Positions 8,790 to 17,035 of a stretch of 49,153 nt of DNA are shown piece by piece; the stretch's first letter is position 1, and the number at the start of each line of letters is the position of its first letter. Under the pieces are notes generated by a model that did no database searches, was not told the DNA's origin, and worked only from the letters and a program-made list of their open reading frames with translations. This DNA is from an uncultured Acetobacteraceae bacterium. Lineage in GTDB: Bacteria > Pseudomonadota > Alphaproteobacteria > Acetobacterales > Acetobacteraceae. The DNA lies in assembly GCA_903918195.1 (NCBI GenBank), contig CAIXDS010000212.1, forward strand, positions 1-49,153, written 5' to 3'. The translations under genes and the position numbers were made by a program.

Positions 8790-10283
8790 TTACCGGCGCG
8801 GCAGGACCACGATCGGCTCGTCCCCCGCGCGGCCGACCACACGATAGAGGCGGACGCGCTCGGCCACCATCCCGTCCCGCGCCCGCGCGATCAGGCCGAG
8901 CCGGTCGGCCTGCGTGAAGTCCGCCAAATGCGGCTGGTCGGCCAGCCGGTCGCTGCGCACCATCAGCCCGGTCCGTCCCGCAATGAATCCCCTAGCGTCC
9001 GGCAGCGCGAACCAGCGCCAGCGCGCATCCAGCGCGAGCACCGGAATATCCGGCGGCAGGTGCCAGGCCAGTTCAGCCGCGATGCCATAATTGTCGGCCA
9101 CCACGTAAGCGGCGCCCTCGGCCCGGGCCTGCGCCGCGACGCCTTGGGCCATGCTCGCCCAGCCGCCCAGGCGCAGCAAGGTGAAGTCCCAGGGGAACGG
9201 CACGCGGGCCGGCGCCCAGATGGCCTGCACCCAGACCACACACGTCACCAGCACCCCGAATCCAACCGCCGGCGCCCGCAGCCGGAGCCATCCCCCGGTC
9301 AGCCCGGCGGCGGCGATCGCCGCCTGCGGATACATCAGCGACGGCCAGTTGGCCTGCACCCGGTCGCCCAGCGCGTGCTGCAGGAACACCAGCGACGGCA
9401 CCGCCAGCAGCGCCGCCAGCAGCGTCCAGCCCGGATCGCGCGTACGCCACGCCCGGCGCACGGCGGCGACAATGCCGGCGCCGAACAGCACCGCCAGCAG
9501 CGGCGTGGCGAGCCCGATCTGGCCGCCCAACAACTCGCCGAAGAACTGCAAGGCCCGGCCGGGCTGCCACTCGCCCACCCGTCCGCCCTGACGGACAAAG
9601 CTCGCCCAGTCATGTGTGGCGTTCCACCCCAGCACCGGGGCGAACATCACCAGCCCCGCCAGCACGCCGAGCCAGGGCCCGGGCCGGCGCAGCCAGGGCC
9701 GCAGCGACGGCACCGCCAGCAGCCAGACCAGCACCGACGGCACCAGCAACACGGCGGTGTATTTGCTCGCCATCGCCAGCCCCGCCGCCACGCCCACCAG
9801 CCCCCACCAGCCCGCACCGCCGGTGGCGAGCACGCGGCCCAGGCCGAACAGCGCCAGCGTCCAGAAGAACAGCAGCGGCGTGTCGGGCGTCATGGTTGCC
9901 GCCCCGGCGCCGAACAGCAGCGTCGCATTGGCCAGCACCGCGGCCGGCAGACCGGCCCGGCGACCCGGCAGCAGATCCTCGGCGGCCCGCCAGAGCAGCA
10001 CCGTGCCGGCGGCCGTCGCCAACGGACCCAGCAGGCGCACGCCCAACTCAGTATTGCCCAGCAAGGCGGTGCCGGCACGAATCCACAGGGCCACCATCGG
10101 CGGGTGATCCACGAACCCGGGCGCCAGACAACGGGACCAAACCCAATAATAGGCTTCGTCCGGTGCCAGGGGGGTCCAGGCGGCTACCGCGAGGCGCACA
10201 CAAGTCAAAAAAACCAGCAAAAAGAAAGGCCAGGGGCTCTGCCCCTGGACCCCGCCAAGGGCCGGGAGGCCCTTGGAACCCAT
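8790..10283 (-). CDS. Glycosyltransferase family 39 (ArnT/PMT-like) membrane protein
   Basis: A strongly hydrophobic protein of up to 497 residues. After the first membrane segment it has PLAPDEAYYWVWSR, the catalytic DE motif of GT39 enzymes in the first periplasmic loop, followed by GFVDHPPMVALWIRAG, typical of bacterial ArnT-like and dolichyl-phosphate-mannose transferase relatives. It probably moves a sugar from a polyprenyl-phosphate donor to a periplasmic acceptor. The first about 19 residues (MGSKGLPALGGVQGQSPWP) are a translation of the palindromic repeat at 10226-10285. The native start may therefore be inside the repeat, or at a TTG/GTG just after it. No clear ribosome binding site decides this. 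Confidence 0.85.
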   Translation of the reverse strand: MGSKGLPALGGVQGQSPWPFFLLVFLTCVRLAVAAWTPLAPDEAYYWVWSRCLAPGFVDHPPMVALWIRAGTALLGNTELGVRLLGPLATAAGTVLLWRAAEDLLPGRRAGLPAAVLANATLLFGAGAATMTPDTPLLFFWTLALFGLGRVLATGGAGWWGLVGVAAGLAMASKYTAVLLVPSVLVWLLAVPSLRPWLRRPGPWLGVLAGLVMFAPVLGWNATHDWASFVRQGGRVGEWQPGRALQFFGELLGGQIGLATPLLAVLFGAGIVAAVRRAWRTRDPGWTLLAALLAVPSLVFLQHALGDRVQANWPSLMYPQAAIAAAGLTGGWLRLRAPAVGFGVLVTCVVWVQAIWAPARVPFPWDFTLLRLGGWASMAQGVAAQARAEGAAYVVADNYGIAAELAWHLPPDIPVLALDARWRWFALPDARGFIAGRTGLMVRSDRLADQPHLADFTQADRLGLIARARDGMVAERVRLYRVVGRAGDEPIVVLPRR

Positions 10284-10285
10284 TC
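10226..10285 (+). repeat. Dispersed GC-rich palindromic repeat overlapping a gene start
   Basis: Cleanest copy of the family: CCAGGGGCTCTGCCCCTGG (hairpin 1), ACCCCGCC linker, AAGGGCCGGGAGGCCCTTGG (hairpin 2), then AACCCATT. It overlaps the 5' end of the leftward GT39 gene and ends three bases before the stop side of the lrp gene, so it sits between two leftward genes. Confidence 0.85.
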
Positions 10286-10288
10286 CGG

Positions 10289-10765
10289 TCAGAGGGGGAC
10301 GCCCGTCAGGTAACGGCTGGTGCGAATCGTCTGCAGCGTTTGCACCCGACTGACATGCGGGGCGCCGGTCAGCTTCTGGGTCAGCACGTTCTCATGCGCC
10401 GTGTCGCGCGCCACCAGCCGCAGCAGAAAATCGCCGCCGCCCCGGATCATGTGACACTCCCGCACCTCGGGCCAGTCCGCGACCATCTGCTCAAAACCGG
10501 ACAACACCACCTCCTTCTGGCTCTCCAGCCCGACAATGACGAAAAAGGTGATCTCCCAGCCCAGCGTCTGCGGGTCGGTATCGGCATGATAGCCACGAAT
10601 GATGCCCGCCTCCTCCAGCCGGCGCACGCGACGCAGGCAGGGCGGAGCGGAAATGCCCGCCCGGCGCGACAGCTCAACATTGGTGATCCGGCCATCCTCC
10701 TGCAGCTCGGCCAGGATGCGTCGGTCGATGCTGTCCAGGATGGGAGTCTCGGGGATTGGTTTCAT
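10289..10765 (-). CDS. Lrp/AsnC family transcriptional regulator
   Basis: A 158-residue protein. Residues about 10-60 form the winged helix-turn-helix (LDSIDRRILAELQEDGRIT, then ELSRRAGISAPPCLRRVRRL), and residues about 70-150 form the RAM/ACT-like ligand domain (ECHMIRGGGDFLLRLVARD). These regulators sense amino acids and bind DNA as oligomers. I place the start at the ATG at 10765, preceded by GGGAAGAG; the longer frame up to 10969 reads into the promoter region of trxB. It is divergent from trxB and followed by a LysR gene beyond it, an arrangement I have seen in related genomes. The cysteine in SAPPCLRRV is normal for the family. Confidence 0.9.
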   Translation of the reverse strand: MKPIPETPILDSIDRRILAELQEDGRITNVELSRRAGISAPPCLRRVRRLEEAGIIRGYHADTDPQTLGWEITFFVIVGLESQKEVVLSGFEQMVADWPEVRECHMIRGGGDFLLRLVARDTAHENVLTQKLTGAPHVSRVQTLQTIRTSRYLTGVPL

Positions 10766-10949
10766 GACTGGACGCTCTTCCCGGCGGGCCCACGATCGAT
10801 CAGGCCTCATTCGCCGTTGCTGACGGGTGCGGATGCACGAAATATTATTGCACAGCCCCCCGTGGCAAGCGAGGCTATGATGGTTCCTTGTGTCGGCATG
10901 GATGGCGCCGATATGGTCAACCGGAGAGAGAGTGGCGGATTCCCGATAC

Positions 10950-11918
10950 ATGCCCGAAACCCAACGCACCCGCGTCCTGATCGTCGGTGCCGGTCCGGCC
11001 GGCTACACGGCGGCGATCTACGCGGCCCGCGCCGGCCTGCAACCCTTGCTGGTTGCGGGGTTGCAGCCTGGCGGCCAGTTGATGATCACCACGGACGTGG
11101 AGAACTACCCGGGCTTCGCCGAGGCGGTGCAGGGTCCCTGGCTGATGGAGCAGATGCAGGCCCAGGCCGAGCATGTCGGGACAAAAATAATCCACGACCT
11201 GATTACCTCGGTGGCGTTCAGCGCCTCTCCCTTCCGTTGCCTCGGCGACTCGGGTGACACCTATCTGGCCGACTCGGTCATCATCGCCACCGGTGCCCAG
11301 GCACGCTGGCTCGGGCTCGACTCGGAAAAGCGGCTGCAGGGGTTCGGCGTCTCCGCCTGCGCCACCTGCGACGGGTTCTTCTTCCGCGGCAAGCGGGTGG
11401 CGGTGGTCGGCGGCGGCAACACTGCGGTCGAGGAAGCGCTTTATCTGACTCACCACGCCGAGAGCGTGACCCTGATCCACCGCCGCGATACGCTGCGGGC
11501 CGAAAAAATCCTGCAGCAGCGGCTGTTCGCCAACCCGAAAGTCAAGGTGGTGTGGGATAGCGTGGTTGACGAAATACTGTCGGCCGGCACGCCGCCGACG
11601 GTGTCGGGCGTGCGGCTGCGCGACGCCCGGACCGGGGCGGAGAGCCGGATCGACGTGGACGGCGTGTTCGTGGCAATCGGCCACAGCCCGAACACGGCGA
11701 TCTTCCGCGGCCAGGTGGCGCTTGACGACGAGGGCTACGTGATCACGGCGCCGGGTACCACGCGCACCTCGGTGCCCGGGGTGTTCGCCGCCGGCGACGT
11801 GCAGGACAAGCTGTGGCGACAGGCCGTGACGGCAGCCGGAACCGGTTGCATGGCGGCGCTGGAAGCCGAAAAGTGGCTGGCCGCGCTTGGCGCCGACTCG
11901 GTGCTGGCGGCGGATTGA
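10950..11918 (+). CDS. trxB: Thioredoxin reductase
   Basis: A 322-residue flavoprotein, the normal length of bacterial TrxB. It shows VLIVGAGPAGYTAAIYAARA (FAD-binding dinucleotide fold, residues about 9-28), the redox pair CATCDG (about residue 138), VAVVGGGNTAVEEALYL (NADPH-binding fold) and GVFAAGDVQDKLWRQAVTAAG (C-terminal FAD motif). It passes electrons from NADPH to thioredoxin in the cytoplasm. The ATG at 10950 gives the usual short lead before the FAD motif; a GTG at 10932 with GGAG five bases upstream is a credible alternative adding six residues. Confidence 0.95.
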   Translation: MPETQRTRVLIVGAGPAGYTAAIYAARAGLQPLLVAGLQPGGQLMITTDVENYPGFAEAVQGPWLMEQMQAQAEHVGTKIIHDLITSVAFSASPFRCLGDSGDTYLADSVIIATGAQARWLGLDSEKRLQGFGVSACATCDGFFFRGKRVAVVGGGNTAVEEALYLTHHAESVTLIHRRDTLRAEKILQQRLFANPKVKVVWDSVVDEILSAGTPPTVSGVRLRDARTGAESRIDVDGVFVAIGHSPNTAIFRGQVALDDEGYVITAPGTTRTSVPGVFAAGDVQDKLWRQAVTAAGTGCMAALEAEKWLAALGADSVLAAD

Positions 11919-12012
11919 CTGATCGGGCCTTCCCGGTTCTGGGGCCGGGGGGGCGACAGGGTAGAACAAATTACTGGCCGGCAGGCACCGGACGGACAGG
12001 GGTGGCCCAACG

Positions 12013-12900
12013 ATGGACTGGGACAAGCTGCGCGTGTTCCACGCGGTGGCCGAGGCCGGGAGCTTTACGCATGCCGGCGACGTGCTGAATCTGAGCCAGT
12101 CGGCGGTATCGCGGCAGATCTCGGCGCTTGAGGAAGCGCTGCAGGTGCCGCTGTTCCACCGCCACGCGCGCGGGCTGATCCTGACCGAGCAAGGCGAGAG
12201 CCTGAACCGGACGGTGCGCGAGGTGTTCGCCAAACTGGCGATGACCGAGGCGCTGCTCACCGAAAGCAAGGAGAAGCCAGCCGGCCGTCTGAAGGTGACC
12301 ACCACGATGGGGTTCGGGTCCGCCTGGCTGGCGCCGCGCCTGTACGCCTTCCTGGAGCAGTATCCGGACGTGACGATGCAGCTTCTGCTGGACGACACCG
12401 ACCTCGACCTGGCCATGCGCGAGGCCGACGTGGCGATCCGTCTGCACGCGCCCAAGCAGCCTGATCTGGTGCAACGCCATCTGCTGTCGATGGAGTGGCA
12501 TGTCTGTGCCAGTCCCGCCTACCTCAAGCAGCACGGCACGCCGGCGCGTCCCGAGGACCTGGACCAGCACCGGCTGGTCCTGTTCGGCAGCTATCGCCCG
12601 CCGGTCGAGGATGTGAACTGGCTGGCCGAAATCGGCCGCAAGCCCGGCCCGCCCCGCCGGGCGGTGCTGGAGGTGAACAGCCTGCAGGGCATGTTGCTGG
12701 CGATCAAATCGGGCCTCGGGATCGCGGCTGTGCCCGATTACGTCGCGCTGGAAACCGAGGGGTTGGTGCGCGTGCTGCCCGACATCAAGGCGCCCAAGGT
12801 GGACGTGTATTTCGTCTACCCTGAGGAACTGCGCAACTCCAAGCGCGTCGCGGTGTTCCGCGATTTTCTCCTCGCCCGCCTGGCCGAACGGCAGCACTGA
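12013..12900 (+). CDS. LysR family transcriptional regulator
   Basis: A 295-residue protein with the N-terminal LysR helix-turn-helix (FHAVAEAGSFTHAGDVLNLS, then QSAVSRQISALEEALQVPLF, residues about 9-48), a linker helix, and a periplasmic-binding-protein-like effector domain from about residue 90 (GRLKVTTTMGFGSAWLAPRL). The line SGLGIAAVPDYVA near residue 240 is typical of the domain. It lies about 95 bases downstream of trxB in the same direction and may share its transcript. The effector and targets are unknown. Confidence 0.9.
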   Translation: MDWDKLRVFHAVAEAGSFTHAGDVLNLSQSAVSRQISALEEALQVPLFHRHARGLILTEQGESLNRTVREVFAKLAMTEALLTESKEKPAGRLKVTTTMGFGSAWLAPRLYAFLEQYPDVTMQLLLDDTDLDLAMREADVAIRLHAPKQPDLVQRHLLSMEWHVCASPAYLKQHGTPARPEDLDQHRLVLFGSYRPPVEDVNWLAEIGRKPGPPRRAVLEVNSLQGMLLAIKSGLGIAAVPDYVALETEGLVRVLPDIKAPKVDVYFVYPEELRNSKRVAVFRDFLLARLAERQH

Positions 12901-13069
12901 ACGGCCCCATTCACGAGGGCTGGATGCTCGCTTGTCTCGGTCGGGCGAGGTGAGGCGTTTGTACCCATGCCTGCGAGCACCATGCATACCGGGCATATCC
13001 GCCCTGGCAAATCGGGAGTGGTTTGCCGCCATGCTGCACCATACTTACGGCTTGGTAGTTATGGCGTCG

Positions 13070-13220
13070 CCGCGGTCTGTGGGAGTGTTCCTGCGGTGGC
13101 TGTCAGTATTCCTGCCCGTTATGGGCGGGAAAAGGGGCTGATCGCCCCTTCGTCTCCCAGACGTGAAGCCTCCCTGTATCCTTGCCCCGCTTTCCCAATG
13201 GGTTAGCGGGGCTTTTGTTT
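13070..13220 (+). ncRNA. Candidate structured small RNA with terminator
   Basis: A long-range stem pairs 13080-13085 (TGGGAG) with 13154-13159 (CTCCCA), extended by GTC 13075-13077 with GAC 13160-13162. Inside it are two hairpins: 13111-13128 (CCTGCCC/GGGCGG around GTTAT) and 13132-13150 (AAGGGGC/GCCCCTT around TGATC). A short single-stranded link containing CCTCCCT, complementary to ribosome binding sites, then leads to the terminator at 13184-13220. No protein gene follows in this direction for about 600 bases, so the terminator must belong to an RNA or an upstream untranslated region. I cannot assign it to 6S, SRP, tmRNA or RNase P RNA from their core motifs. Confidence 0.45.
13184..13220 (+). 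terminator. Rho-independent terminator
   Basis: Perfect 8-bp stem GCCCCGCT/AGCGGGGC (13184-13191 with 13205-13212), loop with a further CCC/GGG pairing, followed by TTTTGTTT. It ends either the candidate small RNA or the transcript of the LysR gene 280 bases upstream. Confidence 0.85.
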
Positions 13221-13319
13221 CTTGGTGCGGCGTTTATGGGCGTAATGTGGGCACATGCGCGCCGGAGGCCTCCGTCGTGGCTGCCCGGCCAGCCACGTGG
13301 CTGACCGGGCAGCGACCGT

Positions 13320-13721
13320 TCAACAGCCGATAAGGCCGAAGAAACTGCACTCAGCAACTGAGACCAGAGTGGGCGGGCTGACGACAACCGTCACCGAGTC
13401 CCCGACATTCAGCAGTTGGATGGCCGCCTGTCGCGTGGGATTGGCCACCTGGATCGTGTAGACGCCGCCGCCGGTTGCATCGACAACATCGAAGCTCGTC
13501 GCACCGTCTTTTTTTACAACGCGCCCGATGATGGCCTGTAGGGCTGTGCAAGAGTACGCACGACGCAATTCGCAACCTCGTTCCGCACCCGGACAATTTC
13601 CTTCACGTGCAGGTGCAAGGTCGATCGCCAAATCTTGGAGCTGAGCACGGCGAGCGAGCCCAGCCCCAGCCGCTCCTGTACCATGTCCTGGCAAGCCATC
13701 CATCGCGCCCTGGCACGCCAT
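13320..13721 (-). CDS. Hypothetical protein, start uncertain
   Basis: The frame is 133 residues. The C-terminal 70 residues (from IIGRVVKKDGATSFDVVDA to SFFGLIGC) look like real protein, with alternating hydrophobic strands and a small beta-rich pattern. The N-terminal half is arginine- and glycine-rich and resembles a shadow. The adjacent frame (13514-13771, minus) contains plausible residues just upstream, so a frameshift joining the two is possible. No homology is recognised and no strong ribosome binding site is visible. Confidence 0.3.
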   Translation of the reverse strand: MACQGAMDGLPGHGTGAAGAGLARRAQLQDLAIDLAPAREGNCPGAERGCELRRAYSCTALQAIIGRVVKKDGATSFDVVDATGGGVYTIQVANPTRQAAIQLLNVGDSVTVVVSPPTLVSVAECSFFGLIGC

Positions 13722-13757
13722 CGTGATCCGATGGCGTGGTGCTGCGTCTTATAATCT

Positions 13758-13771
13758 TTGATTTGGATCAA
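13758..13771 (+). promoter_or_regulatory. FNR/FixK-type binding site
   Basis: TTGATTTGGATCAA matches the FNR/FixK/FnrL consensus TTGAT-N4-ATCAA at all ten defined bases. It lies about 50 bases upstream of the DUF3141 start codon, with a TATAAC -10-like hexamer at 13803-13808. It suggests anaerobic or microaerobic activation of the DUF3141-pta-ackA operon. Confidence 0.75.
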
Positions 13772-13787
13772 TGCTGCACCGCAGCAT
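13771..13787. promoter_or_regulatory. Perfect inverted repeat next to the FNR box
   Basis: ATGCTGC-ACC-GCAGCAT, a 7-bp perfect dyad that shares one base with the FNR box. It lies between that box and the -10-like hexamer, where a second regulator or an RNA hairpin could act. I do not recognise the operator. Confidence 0.35.
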
Positions 13788-13820
13788 TTGTTCTACGGTG
13801 GATATAACTAAGCAAGGGCA

Positions 13821-16067
13821 ATGAAGCTCTTGTGCGAGCATTCTCGGGAGAGTCAGGTGGCTGACCAGTCGCGACTTATCGGCTTCCCAATGCCAGCATT
13901 GGGTTCCTTCAACCCGGTCCAGGAATACTGGCTCGACGCCTGGCAACGCTCCATCCTGTTCCTCGACGTGCTGCGCCAGCGCGGCAACATCGCCCGCGAG
14001 CACAATGGGCGGCTCGCCCCGAACGTGCTCAGCTTCATCCCCGAACTCGTGCTGGACGGCCGCAAGTTCGATAGGCCGGTGAACTACGCCCTGGTGCGCA
14101 TCGTGCCGCCCTCAGGCACCTCGATCGATCCGGCCAAGCGACCGTTCATCGTGTTCGACCCGCGGGCGGGGCATGGCCCCGGCATCGGCGGCATGAAGCA
14201 CGACAGCGAGATCGGCATGGCCCTGCAGGCCGGCCATCCCTGCTACTTCGTCGGCTTCCTGCCCGATCCCATGCCGGGCCAGACGATCGAGGATGTCTGC
14301 CGCGCCGAGGCAATCTTCGTCGAGGCGGTGGCGGCCCGCCACCCGACCACCGACGGCAAGCCCGTGCTGATCGGCAACTGCCAGGCCGGCTGGCAGATCA
14401 TGATGATGGCGGCGATGCGGCCGGAACTCGCCGGCCCGATCCTGCTGGCGGGATCGCCGCTATCCTATTGGGCGGGCGTGCGCGGCAAGAACCCGATGCG
14501 CTATCTCGGCGGCGTGCTCGGCGGCACCTGGCTGACCGCGCTCACCGGTGACCTCGGCAACGGTATCTTCGATGGCGCCCACCTGATCGCCAACTTCGAA
14601 TCCGGCAACCCGGCCAACACCTACTGGAAGAAGTCCTACAACGTCTATTCGAAGGTCGATACCGAGGCTGCGCGGTTCCTCGAGTTCGAAACCTGGTGGG
14701 GCAGCCCGGTGCTGCTCAACGCCGGGGAGATGCAATGGATCGCCGATAATCTGTTCGTCGGCAACCGCCTGGCGACCGGCGAGTTGCACGCGTCCGACGG
14801 CACCCGCATCGACCTGCGCAACATCCGCTCGCCGATCGTGGTGTTCTGCTCCTGGGGCGACGACATCACCCCACCGCAGCAGGCGCTCGGCTGGGTCACC
14901 GATCTCTATGCCGAGGACAGCGAGATCGTCGCCAACGGTCAGACCATCGTCTACACGCTGCACCAGAGCATCGGCCATCTCGGCATCTTCGTCTCCGGCA
15001 AGGTCGCCACCAAGGAACATGGCGAGTTCGCCAGCTGCATGGACATGATCGACCTGGCCCCGCCCGGCCTCTACGAGGCGGTGATTACCGAGGTCAGCGA
15101 GGACATGGCCAATCCCGAGCTGATCCACGGCCGCTACCTGTTCCGGCTGGAGGCGCGCAAGCTTGCCGACATCCGGGCGCTCGGCGGCAACGACGCCGCG
15201 GACGATCTGCGCTTCGCCGCGGCGGCACGGCTGTCGGAGGTCCATCTCGGCCTGTATCGCACCCTGGTCGCACCGGCGGTGCGGGCGATGACCACCGAGC
15301 AGACCGCGGAGGCGGCGCGCAAGCTGCATCCGAACCGGGTGAGCGTCGCCATGTTCGCCGACGAGAACCCGCTGATGCAGCCGGTCAAGGCACTGGCCGA
15401 AACCGTGCGTGCCGCACGCCAACCGGTCTCGCCTGGCAATCCGCTGCTGGCCATGGAACGGGCGGCCTCGGACTGGATCACGACCGGCCTCGAAGCCTAT
15501 GGCGCCGCGCGGGACATGTGGACCGAGCAGTTCTTCCTGACCACCTACGGCTCGCCGGTGCTGCAGGCGCTGCTCGGGCTGGGCATCGACCAGCCGCTGG
15601 CCCGTCGCGCCATTGAGCACGACCTGATCCGCGAGGCGACCGAGGCGCGGCGGCGGGCCGAACTCGAGACGCGGTTCGAGGCGGGGGGGCTGCCGGAGGT
15701 GCTGCTGCGGGCGCTGATCTATATCCGCCTGCCCGAGCGCAGCGCCGATGAGCGTGGCTTTGTCGCCATGGAGTCCATCCGCCAGGCGCAGCCGCCCGGC
15801 AAGCGGCTCAGCCAGCCGCGTCTCAAGGAGTTGTTCACCGAGCAGTTCCTGCTGCTGCAGTTCGACCAGGAGCGCGCGGTGCGCGCCATTCCGGCGCTGC
15901 TGCCGAAGGACGCAACGCAGCGGCGTGCGGTGCTCTCAGCCCTGCGGCGCGTCGTCGGCGCCAGCGGCCAGATCTCGCAGGAGGGCAAGGAACGGCTGGC
16001 TCGCATCGAGGCGATGTTCGATGGGGCGGAGAAGGCCGCTTCCAAGGGAGAGGCCTCCAATGCCTGA
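13821..16067 (+). CDS. DUF3141 family protein (PHA synthase/depolymerase-like alpha/beta hydrolase)
   Basis: A 748-residue protein of the DUF3141 family, distantly like poly(3-hydroxyalkanoate) synthases. It keeps an apparent catalytic triad: Cys187 in IGNCQAGW (the synthase-type nucleophile elbow), Asp347/348 in WGDDITPP and His386 in SIGHLGIF. Residues about 450-748 are a helical extension. No enzymatic activity is established for the family as far as I know. It heads an operon with pta and ackA (its last eight bases overlap the pta start), pointing to acetyl-CoA/acetate or polyester metabolism under low oxygen. The ATG at 13821 is one option; in-frame starts about 10-20 codons later cannot be excluded. 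Confidence 0.85.
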   Translation: MKLLCEHSRESQVADQSRLIGFPMPALGSFNPVQEYWLDAWQRSILFLDVLRQRGNIAREHNGRLAPNVLSFIPELVLDGRKFDRPVNYALVRIVPPSGTSIDPAKRPFIVFDPRAGHGPGIGGMKHDSEIGMALQAGHPCYFVGFLPDPMPGQTIEDVCRAEAIFVEAVAARHPTTDGKPVLIGNCQAGWQIMMMAAMRPELAGPILLAGSPLSYWAGVRGKNPMRYLGGVLGGTWLTALTGDLGNGIFDGAHLIANFESGNPANTYWKKSYNVYSKVDTEAARFLEFETWWGSPVLLNAGEMQWIADNLFVGNRLATGELHASDGTRIDLRNIRSPIVVFCSWGDDITPPQQALGWVTDLYAEDSEIVANGQTIVYTLHQSIGHLGIFVSGKVATKEHGEFASCMDMIDLAPPGLYEAVITEVSEDMANPELIHGRYLFRLEARKLADIRALGGNDAADDLRFAAAARLSEVHLGLYRTLVAPAVRAMTTEQTAEAARKLHPNRVSVAMFADENPLMQPVKALAETVRAARQPVSPGNPLLAMERAASDWITTGLEAYGAARDMWTEQFFLTTYGSPVLQALLGLGIDQPLARRAIEHDLIREATEARRRAELETRFEAGGLPEVLLRALIYIRLPERSADERGFVAMESIRQAQPPGKRLSQPRLKELFTEQFLLLQFDQERAVRAIPALLPKDATQRRAVLSALRRVVGASGQISQEGKERLARIEAMFDGAEKAASKGEASNA

Positions 16068-17025
16068 CGATCCCAAGATGGGCAACGCCCATCGTCATGA
16101 ACGGTACGACCGCCTGATCGCCGCGGCGCGGGAACTCAAGTCCACCAGGACGGCGATCGTCCACCCCTGCAACGAGGTGTCGCTGGAAAGTGCCATCGAG
16201 GCGCAGCGACTTGGGCTGATCGAGCCGATCCTGGTCGGGCCGGAAGCGCGCATCCGCGAGGAGGCGGCGCGGGCCGGCCTCGATCTCGGCGCGTTGCCGA
16301 TCATCGACACGGCGCACAGCCATGAATCGGCGGCCAAGGCGGTCGAGCAGGTCAGGCTGGGCAATGCCGAGGCGCTGATGAAGGGCAGCCTGCACACCGA
16401 CGAACTGATGGGCGCGGTGGTGGCGCGCGAAGGCGGCATCCGCACCGCGCGGCGCATCAGCCACTGCTTCGTCATGGCGGTGCCCGGTCATGCCGATCCG
16501 CTGATCATCACCGACGCCGCCGTCAACATCGCGCCGACATTCACCGAAAAGGTCGATATCGTGCAGAACGCGATCGACCTGGCGCACGCCTTGCGCTTCC
16601 CGGAGGTGCGGGTGGCGATTCTGAGCGCGATGGAGACCATCAACCCGAAAGTGCCATCGACGCTGGAGGCCGCCGGGCTGTGCAAAATGGCCGACCGTGG
16701 GCAGATCACCGGGGCGTTGCTGGACGGGCCGCTGGCGCTCGACAACGCGATCAACCCCGAAGCCGCCGCCATCAAGGGCATTGTCTCGCCGGTCGCGGGA
16801 CGGGCGAATGTGCTGGTGGCGCCCGATCTGGAGGCCGGCAACATGCTGGTGAAAAGCCTGACCTTCCTGGCCGGGGCCGACGGCGGCGGCATCGTGCTCG
16901 GCGCCCGGGTGCCGATCATCCTGACCAGCCGGGCAGACTCGCTGCTGGTGCGGCTGGCCTCCTGCGCCGTCGCATCCCTGGTGGCCGAGGCCCGGCGCGC
17001 CGCCACCGCATCCTCGATCGCGTGA
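16060..17025 (+). CDS. pta: Phosphate acetyl/butyryltransferase (bifunctional enoyl-CoA hydratase/Pta-type family)
   Basis: A 321-residue protein of the PTA/PTB family, moving an acyl group between CoA and phosphate. Visible family marks include ALMKGSLHTDELMGAVV, then ITDAAVNIAPTFTEKVDIVQNA and PVAGRANVLVAPDLEAGNMLVK, which form the phosphate- and CoA-binding region. Proteins of this type are often annotated as bifunctional enoyl-CoA hydratase/phosphate acetyltransferase although only the transferase half is present here. The ATG at 16060 overlaps the DUF3141 stop and has AAGGGAGAGG upstream. Together with the adjacent ackA it would make ATP from acetyl-CoA or propionyl-CoA. Confidence 0.9.
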   Translation: MPDDPKMGNAHRHERYDRLIAAARELKSTRTAIVHPCNEVSLESAIEAQRLGLIEPILVGPEARIREEAARAGLDLGALPIIDTAHSHESAAKAVEQVRLGNAEALMKGSLHTDELMGAVVAREGGIRTARRISHCFVMAVPGHADPLIITDAAVNIAPTFTEKVDIVQNAIDLAHALRFPEVRVAILSAMETINPKVPSTLEAAGLCKMADRGQITGALLDGPLALDNAINPEAAAIKGIVSPVAGRANVLVAPDLEAGNMLVKSLTFLAGADGGGIVLGARVPIILTSRADSLLVRLASCAVASLVAEARRAATASSIA

Positions 17026-17035
17026 GGGCATCGCC

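Larger units (their letters stand above)
12901..13319. other. Intergenic stretch holding a structured RNA candidate
   Basis: More than 400 bases without a credible protein gene. The right-hand part (13070-13220) has several consecutive hairpins and a strong terminator, described separately. 12901-13069 and 13221-13319 show nothing I can name apart from an inverted repeat near 13278-13312 (GGCTGCCCGGCCAGCCACGTGGCTGACCGGGCAGC). Confidence 0.5.

Noticed and set aside
8928..10313. Long plus-strand frames opposite the GT39 gene, and the related frame 9614-11257
   Set aside because: Arg/Pro/His-rich low-complexity translations opposite a motif-bearing membrane protein; shadows.
13514..13771. Minus-strand frame as a transposase or regulator remnant
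   Set aside because: No recognisable motif; it extends into the FNR-box promoter of the DUF3141 gene on the other strand.
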